Assembly (NCBI GenBank): GCA_043737505.1
Contig: JAYTAM010000337.1
Coordinates: 1 to 30,911, forward strand
Length of the DNA stretch: 30,911 nt
Reading direction: 5' to 3'
From: JAGPDF01 sp043737505
Lineage (GTDB): Bacteria > Acidobacteriota > Thermoanaerobaculia > Multivoradales > JAGPDF01
A program made the position numbers and the translations under genes. The notes beneath the pieces were generated by a model. That model ran no database searches. It saw only the letters and a program-made list of their open reading frames with translations, and was not told where the DNA came from. Positions 26,501 to 30,911 of the stretch are shown here, piece by piece. The number at the start of each line of letters is the position of its first letter. The first letter of the stretch is position 1.

Positions 26501-27004
26501 ATGAGAGAGAGAAATGTCGTGGCACGGTCGTTCAGTGGGGGCCTGATGGCCTCGTTGATGGTCCTTTCTTACGGCGGACTCGCCGCGTGCAAGAAGAAGG
26601 AGGTCCCCCGGCCCGCACCGGAGGCGTCCACCACGTCTCCGATGGCGCCGATCCCGGCACCGCCGAGCGCGCAGGCCGGAATCCAGTTCAGCGACCTGCG
26701 GGTCGGCAAGGCCGTGAACGCCGACAAGTCGGTAACGGTCGACGTCGAGACGTTCGCCCCGGCAGACACCATCTACGCCTCCGTGGCGACTACCGGGGTC
26801 GGAGTCGCGACGCCGATCCGCGCTCTGTGGACTTTCCAGGACGGCCAGGTGGTCAGCGACGACGTGCAGACGATCTCCGGCACCGGCAACGACCGGACCG
26901 AGTTCCACATCGCCAAGCCGGACGGCTTCCCGGCCGGCGGCTACAAGGTGGAGATCTTCATCGAAGGCCGCTCCGTCATGAACCGCAACTTCAACGTGCG
27001 GTAG
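26501..27004 (+). CDS. Predicted lipoprotein of unknown function
   Basis: The 167 residues carry a lipoprotein signal peptide. A basic start (MRERNVVAR) precedes a hydrophobic core (GGLMASLMVLSYGGL) and lipobox LAAC, with lipidated Cys at about residue 30; KKK follows. A Pro/Ala-rich linker (PRPAPEASTTSPMAPIPAPP) spans the periplasm. The rest is a beta-rich domain with VGKAVNADKSVTVDVETFAP, WTFQDGQVVSD, GTGNDRTEFHIAKPDGFPAG and GYKVEIFIEG. This resembles immunoglobulin-like or Omp-associated domains that detect or bind ligands. The start at 26501 gives an intact signal peptide with GGAG upstream; an alternative ATG at 26474 would add nine residues. It is probably co-transcribed with the LysM gene. 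Confidence 0.82.
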   Translation: MRERNVVARSFSGGLMASLMVLSYGGLAACKKKEVPRPAPEASTTSPMAPIPAPPSAQAGIQFSDLRVGKAVNADKSVTVDVETFAPADTIYASVATTGVGVATPIRALWTFQDGQVVSDDVQTISGTGNDRTEFHIAKPDGFPAGGYKVEIFIEGRSVMNRNFNVR

Positions 27005-27041
27005 AAAACCACCGCGCGTTTTCGCACGCTAGATTTTTCAG

Positions 27042-27092
27042 CCTCGGCCGGGGAAGAATGTCCCCCCACATGCAGGTCTCCTCCGGCCGAGG
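27042..27092. repeat. 10-bp inverted repeat downstream of lipoprotein gene
   Basis: CCTCGGCCGG (27042-27051) pairs exactly with CCGGCCGAGG (27083-27092) across a 31-nt loop. It lies in the 209-bp gap after the lipoprotein gene. No T run follows, so it may be an RNA structure or protein site and not a classical terminator. The rest of the gap shows no gene. Confidence 0.45.
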
Positions 27093-27213
27093 AGTTCTCA
27101 CTTCCTCGCTGCACCTCCCCCCGGCGACAAAACGAATACCCGATTCCTGAGCGAACCCTTGCGGGGTGTCGCATAATCTCGCCTTCGATGCGCTGCTCGG
27201 AGGGAGAAATGCC

Positions 27214-27936
27214 ATGAAAGCTCACAACGGACTGCCGCTGATTCTCGTCAGCCTGCTGCTCGCAGCAGTTGCGGTGGCGGTGCCCACGAGGCCGGCCGCC
27301 GCACAGGCTCCGGCACCGCCGGAGCTCAAGCTGCCGCAGGCGGGGGTGCCGGAGGTGTTTACGCTCGAAGGGAAGTTCGTCCGCGCGGCGTACAACAACG
27401 AGGGCTACGTCATCCTCGGCTACCAGGCGGCCAACCGCTCGCAGGGCGGCGAGTGGATGCTGCTCGAGGTCGGCATAACGCTGCTCGACAAAGCGCCGGC
27501 GTTCAAGCTGATGCGAGACGCCATCACGCTCGAGACGCCGGACGGGAAGACCATCCCGCTCGCCTCGGCCACCGAGCAGCGCGCCGGCGGCACCCAGGCG
27601 CTGCAGAAGAAGGCTAGCCTGCAGAGCGACTCGATCAACTACTTTCCGCGCCCCGCGACGCAGCCGTGCCGCATCGGCTTCTTCGCCGAGCTCAACACCC
27701 CGGTCATGCCGTTCGACGAGGTCGAGCTCTCGCCGCTCCGCGCCTGCGCCGGCCGGCTCTACTTTCAGATCCCGGGCGGCATCGCCTTAGGCCAGCACTG
27801 GCTCAACGTGAAATTCCAGAACAGCGTCGTGCGGGTGCCGTTCCGCATCCTCACCAAGGACGAAGAGAAGTATCTGGCGAAGAACTTCAAAGACATCGCC
27901 CAGCAGGTGGACGAAGCGTTCCGGCCCAAGAGTTGA
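27214..27936 (+). CDS. Secreted protein of unknown function
   Basis: Not recognised. The 240 residues have a signal peptide (about 1-31; LPLILVSLLLAAVAVAVPTR, cleavage near AAAQA). The mature part is beta-rich with no catalytic motif I can name. It includes VFTLEGKFVRAAYNNEGYVI, WMLLEVGITLLDKAPAFKL, ITLETPDGKTIPLASATEQR and IGFFAELNTPVMPFDEVELS, resembling a single periplasmic domain. The start was chosen at 27214, with GGAGGGAG upstream and the signal peptide directly after. The stop (TGA 27934-27936) overlaps the likely TTG start of the acyltransferase gene (TTGA), so the two are probably one operon. Confidence 0.78.
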   Translation: MKAHNGLPLILVSLLLAAVAVAVPTRPAAAQAPAPPELKLPQAGVPEVFTLEGKFVRAAYNNEGYVILGYQAANRSQGGEWMLLEVGITLLDKAPAFKLMRDAITLETPDGKTIPLASATEQRAGGTQALQKKASLQSDSINYFPRPATQPCRIGFFAELNTPVMPFDEVELSPLRACAGRLYFQIPGGIALGQHWLNVKFQNSVVRVPFRILTKDEEKYLAKNFKDIAQQVDEAFRPKS

Positions 27937-28691
27937 GCGGCGGCGCTTCACCGACGCGCGCCTGGAGCGATCCGGTGCGCTGGCTCTTCCTGCCCTGGAC
28001 GCTCGCGGTCACCATTCCGGTGATCCTCGTCAGCACGGCGATCTTCGGCCTGCTGGCAGTCCTGCTGTCACTGGTGAGCCAGCGCCTCGGCTTCTACTCC
28101 GGCGTCTTCTGGGCCCGCAGCCTCACCTGGGCGAGCTGGGTGCGGGTGCGCGTCCACGGGCGCGAGCACGCTCTCCCGGGGAAGTCGTACGTGCTGCTGT
28201 GCAACCACCAGGGGGGCTTCGACATCCTGGCGCTCTACGGCTTCCTCGGCCGCGAGTTCCGCTGGGTGATGAAGGAGGAGCTGCGCAAGGTGCCGTTCCT
28301 CGGCTGGGGCTGCGCCGCGATCGGCCACATCTTCGTCGATCGCAGCAACCCCGCCCGCGCCATCGGCAGCCTCGAAGCGGCGAAGCAGAAGCTCACCGAC
28401 GGCGTGTCGGTGGTCTTCTTTCCCGAGGGCACGCGAAGCGACGACGGCCGCCTGCGCCCGTTCAAGAAGGGCGGCTTCCTCCTCGCCCGTCAGCTCGACC
28501 TGCCGATCCTGCCGGTGTCGATCGACGGCTCGACGCGCATCCTCCCCAAGGGCTGTCTCTTTCCGCGTCCGGGGACCGTCCAGGTCCGGTTCCACCCGCC
28601 GATCGTCCCCAGCGAGGTCCCCGACACGCCCGAGCTCATCGCCCGGGTGCGCGCCGCGATCGAGGCCGGGCTGGCAGAGGACAGGGGCTAG
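27933..28691 (+). CDS. plsC: 1-acyl-sn-glycerol-3-phosphate acyltransferase (PlsC family)
   Basis: Transfers an acyl chain to lysophosphatidic acid in phospholipid synthesis, at the inner membrane. An N-terminal TM region (about 16-48) precedes the acyltransferase domain. Motif I is NHQGGFDIL (H92-x4-D97, family HxxxxD), then a substrate motif VFVDR-like segment (GHIFVDRSNPARAI), motif III FPEGTRS (163-169) and a final VSIDGSTRILPKG block. The 252 residues match bacterial PlsC. The gene has no ATG near its start. The TTG at 27933 overlaps the preceding stop in TTGA and gives the whole N-terminal TM region, so I take it as the start. A related role (lyso-lipid remodelling) cannot be excluded. 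Confidence 0.88.
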   Translation: MSGGASPTRAWSDPVRWLFLPWTLAVTIPVILVSTAIFGLLAVLLSLVSQRLGFYSGVFWARSLTWASWVRVRVHGREHALPGKSYVLLCNHQGGFDILALYGFLGREFRWVMKEELRKVPFLGWGCAAIGHIFVDRSNPARAIGSLEAAKQKLTDGVSVVFFPEGTRSDDGRLRPFKKGGFLLARQLDLPILPVSIDGSTRILPKGCLFPRPGTVQVRFHPPIVPSEVPDTPELIARVRAAIEAGLAEDRG

Positions 28692-28778
28692 GGCAGGCTA
28701 CACGCGCGCCGCGGCTCGCGCCCTCGCCTGGCCCCGCCCGGGGTTCGCCTGCGCATCTCCCTGTACAAGGAGATTTCC

Positions 28779-30185
28779 ATGCAAACCCGCGTTCTGCTGC
28801 TCTTTCTCGTCTTCGGCCTGGCCACGGCCAGCCTCGCCTTCGCCCAGCCCGACGGCGCGCTCGACATCAGTTTCTCCGGCGACGGCTGGGACTTCTTCAA
28901 CCCGGCCTTGTCGGAGGCCTCGGACTGTTGGGACATGGCGGTCCGTCCGGACGGCAAGCTCGCGATCACCGGCGACTCCTATTTTGGCGGCTCGGGAGGG
29001 GGGGCACTCTCCTGCGTGCGGAACGCCGACGGCGGCGGCGACACCTGCGTCAACCTGCAATACAACCTCGGCGGCGGCAACCGGAACTGGGGCACCAGCA
29101 TCGCCCTCCAGTCGGACAACAAGATGGTGATCGTCGGCCACGCCGACGGCACGGCAAGCGACCCGTATTTCGTCGCTACGGGCCAGAGGATGACCTCGTC
29201 GAACTCGATCGACAGCTCGTTCAACGGCGGCGCGGGCGCAGTTCCCGGATCGTTCCAATACGCGTCCAACTTCGACGCCGAGGCCAACACCGTGACCGTG
29301 GCGAACGACAAGATCTACCTCGGGGGCTCAGCCGTGGTCAACGTCGGTGGCGGCAATCAAGGCTCCCAGCCCTTCGTCATGGTCCGCAATGCCGACGGCA
29401 CACCTGACACCGACTTCAGCGCCGATGGCTGGGCGCACTCCGAGTTCACCTTCATCGGCGTCCTTGACGCCACCGCGGGGAAGATCGCGGTCGATCCCTC
29501 CGGCCGGGTCGTGCTCGGGGGCGGAGCCGTGCCCACCGACGGCCACTTCCACGTCGCCCGCTTCACCGCCGCCGGCGACCTCGACGACAGTTTCAGCGGC
29601 GACGGCAGGCAGTCGATCCTCGCCAGTCTGGGAGGGGACTTCTTCAGTTTCGGCGGCATGACGGTCGACCGCTTCAGCCGTGTGGTGCTGGTCGCCAAGA
29701 CCGATACGGACACCGGAAATCGCCTGGTCGTCGTACGCCTCACCGCCGCCGGGGAGCTCGACGCGAGCTTCGGCGGCGGCGACGGCATCGCCGACTTCGC
29801 CTACGGAGCGACGGATGACATCCTGTCCGCCCACGGCGTCGTCGCGCTGTCGCCGCCCTCCGACCGGCTGGCGATCCTGGGCAACTACAACCCGGACGGC
29901 CCCGACCTCGAAGACGGCTTCCTCCTCGTGCTGACTCCAGCCGGAACCCTGGACACGACCTTCAACGGCACCGGCAAGCGCGGCCTGGCGCCGCCGTTGG
30001 GCGCCGCCTCGAACAGTGCGCGGGCCTTGGCCGTTCAGGCCGGCCGTCTGGTCGTCGTCGGCGGCTATGACTATTTCAGTCCCTCGAACAATCTCGCCTG
30101 GCTGGCGCGCGTGCAGATGAATCTCATTTTCGGCGACGACTTCGACGCCGGCCACCTCGCACTCTGGTCGAGCACGGTGCCCTGA
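28779..30185 (+). CDS. Secreted delta-60-repeat beta-propeller protein with C-terminal tail motif
   Basis: A 468-residue exported protein built of delta-60-type repeats. The signal peptide is about residues 1-22 (VLLLFLVFGLATASLAFAQ). At least six repeat starts are visible (ALDISFSGDGW, IDSSFNGGAG, PDTDFSADGW, LDDSFSGDGR, LDASFGGGDG and LDTTFNGTGK). Seven [KR]hhhhG strands (KLAITG, KMVIVG, KIYLGG, RVVLGG, RVVLVA, RLAILG, RLVVVG) suggest a seven-bladed propeller. The end reads IFGDDFDAGHLALWSSTVP, the same tail pattern as the protein at 24668. ATG at 28779 has AAGGAGAT upstream. Such proteins are common in this kind of genome, often in tens of copies. No enzyme motif is seen; binding or surface display is inferred. 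Confidence 0.9.
   Translation: MQTRVLLLFLVFGLATASLAFAQPDGALDISFSGDGWDFFNPALSEASDCWDMAVRPDGKLAITGDSYFGGSGGGALSCVRNADGGGDTCVNLQYNLGGGNRNWGTSIALQSDNKMVIVGHADGTASDPYFVATGQRMTSSNSIDSSFNGGAGAVPGSFQYASNFDAEANTVTVANDKIYLGGSAVVNVGGGNQGSQPFVMVRNADGTPDTDFSADGWAHSEFTFIGVLDATAGKIAVDPSGRVVLGGGAVPTDGHFHVARFTAAGDLDDSFSGDGRQSILASLGGDFFSFGGMTVDRFSRVVLVAKTDTDTGNRLVVVRLTAAGELDASFGGGDGIADFAYGATDDILSAHGVVALSPPSDRLAILGNYNPDGPDLEDGFLLVLTPAGTLDTTFNGTGKRGLAPPLGAASNSARALAVQAGRLVVVGGYDYFSPSNNLAWLARVQMNLIFGDDFDAGHLALWSSTVP
30126..30167 (+). other. C-terminal tail motif IFGDDFDAGHLALW
   Basis: This is the second example in the window of the F-x-D-x-F-[ED]-x-G-x4-W tail, five residues from the protein end, exactly as in the protein at 24668. 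The two proteins have unrelated bodies (delta-60 propeller and beta-sandwich), so the tail is a shared signal and not common descent of the whole proteins. Confidence 0.6.
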
Positions 30186-30256
30186 AACCCGGGCTGCCGC
30201 CCAGGCGCTGCATCGGCCGCGGCAACATGGCAAGCTCCTCCGGTCAGGAGATCGTC

Positions 30257-30679
30257 ATGCGTCCATTCACTGCCCGTTGCTTCGCTATCCAGCTCTTTCT
30301 TGTCCTGGCCCTCGGGTTCGCCGGCACCGCCGCAGCGAGCGCGCCGCCGACGCTGCGCGTCGACTACTTCCACACCGGGAACGCCCGCGAGGAGCGCTTC
30401 TCGCTCGAGCGCGTCGTCGTCGAGCCACTCCCCTGGCCAGGAGATCTCACGAAGACCCTCGACGACACCAACCTCGGCAAGTACCTCTTCGAGGTGATCG
30501 ACCGGGATACTCGCCGAGTCCTCTACTCGCGCGGCTTCGCTTCGATCTACGGCGAGTGGGAGACGACCGGCGAGGCGTATGCCGTTGCTCAGCGTCGCAC
30601 GCTGCAGTGCCGGCAGCTTCAGGTCGGGAAACTGGTCGGTAACCGGCACGCCCTTGCTGCGGTCGAGGTAACGGGCTAG
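30257..30679 (+). pseudogene. Truncated M64-type (IgA peptidase-like) peptidase N-terminus
   Basis: The ORF encodes 140 residues from an ATG preceded by CAGGAGATC. A signal peptide (about 1-28; IQLFLVLALGFAGTAAASA) precedes an N-terminal domain matching the one before M64 metallopeptidase catalytic domains: LRVDYFHTGNAREERFSLER, LDDTNLGKYLFEVIDRDTRR and FASIYGEWETTGEA. The expected R-T-F-x-E-S-[LV]-R-F-P strand and the catalytic domain (HExxH type) are missing. Homology stops at about residue 107 (base 30577). The last ~33 residues read the antisense of an M16 peptidase gene and are artefactual. It is therefore a broken gene or a mis-joined assembly. Confidence 0.75.
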
Positions 30680-30911
30680 AGTCTTGAACTTCGGATCCAC
30701 CGGCGGCAACGCGGCTGTCTTGCCGTCGCTCACCGAGGGATCTTCGACGGTCGGCGTCACTTCACCGGGGCTTACGGTCAGGATGTGGTCGCCAGCACGC
30801 AGCCACCGGTTGGCGGTCCGGGTTACCTGTTGCGGCGTGGCCGTGGCAATGCGCGCCAGCTGGTCGCGGAAGCAACCCGGGTTGCCGGTGTACACCGCGC
30901 ATTCGGCCAAT
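30575..30911 (-). pseudogene. Fragment of an M16 zinc peptidase, broken at both sides
   Basis: Inter-domain part of a large two-domain M16 peptidase, read from the window edge. IATATPQQVTRTANRWLRAG is the family's usual end of a domain. A linker follows (TVEDPSVSDGKTAALPPVDP), then the start of the second half, FPDLKLPALQRATLSNGIR, matching the P-x-[LV]-x-L-P-x-[LA]-[QE]-[RK]-x2-L-x-NG-[IL] pattern. The frame continues past 30575, but the sequence then becomes antisense of the M64-type gene (AGRLPLAVDRSEAARVED), so the M16 gene ends at the same point where the M64 gene ends. The upstream part lies outside the window. It is distinct from the complete M16 pair at 15379-17876. Confidence 0.78.

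Noticed and set aside
28698..30233. Minus-strand frames opposite the delta-60-repeat gene
   Set aside because: They are shadows of a clear secreted repeat protein with signal peptide and ribosome site on the plus strand.

Overview
The window is about 31 kb of GC-rich bacterial DNA with strong third-position GC bias, which produces long spurious open frames opposite nearly every gene. No rRNA, tRNA or CRISPR array was seen. The gene set suggests a Gram-negative, outer-membrane bacterium, most likely an Acidobacteriota lineage such as Thermoanaerobaculia. It includes long PstC/PstA permeases, a PASTA-less Ser/Thr kinase with a large extracytoplasmic tail, an M16 peptidase pair, an M64-type peptidase N-terminus, a delta-60-repeat secreted protein, and two secreted proteins ending in an F-x-D-x-F-[ED]-x-G-x4-W tail. 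The taxonomic call is an inference from gene style, not from a marker gene.

Layout. (1) 1-3964: pstC (5' end outside the window), pstA and pstB form a high-affinity phosphate ABC transporter operon. It ends in a duplicated 16-bp element with alternative hairpins, opposite a small membrane protein gene. (2) 4463-5395: a REP-associated-type tyrosine transposase, followed by about 330 bp of non-coding DNA rich in inverted and direct repeats. (3) 5728-11411, minus strand: an ECF-like sigma factor, then a 1618-residue secreted RHS/YD-repeat protein with a non-RHS C-terminal domain after the DPLGL motif. A 76-residue two-TM protein follows, whose start overlaps the RHS stop (TGATG). This is a candidate polymorphic toxin-immunity pair and the most interesting system in the window.

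(4) 11573-15425: an FprA-type ferredoxin-NADP reductase, a small TPR protein, and a divergent TPR plus double cNMP-binding-domain protein. (5) 15379-20749, minus strand: a metallophosphoesterase that appears to need a CTG start, a transmembrane Ser/Thr kinase, and catalytic and non-catalytic M16 peptidase subunits joined by a GTGA overlap. (6) 20855-24671: a secreted protein with two repeats, a two-gene operon of small membrane-anchored proteins (DUF883/YqjD type), a beta-CASP metallo-beta-lactamase RNase, and a YihY/BrkB membrane protein.

(7) 24668-28691: a secreted protein with the C-terminal tail, a LysM protein, a lipoprotein, a secreted protein of unknown function and a PlsC-type acyltransferase. 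(8) 28779-30911: a delta-60-repeat beta-propeller protein with the same C-terminal tail. It is followed by the first ~107 residues of an M64-type peptidase, which run head-on into an inverted fragment of an M16 peptidase. Both genes are broken at the same point (about 30575-30590), so this is a rearrangement or an assembly join.
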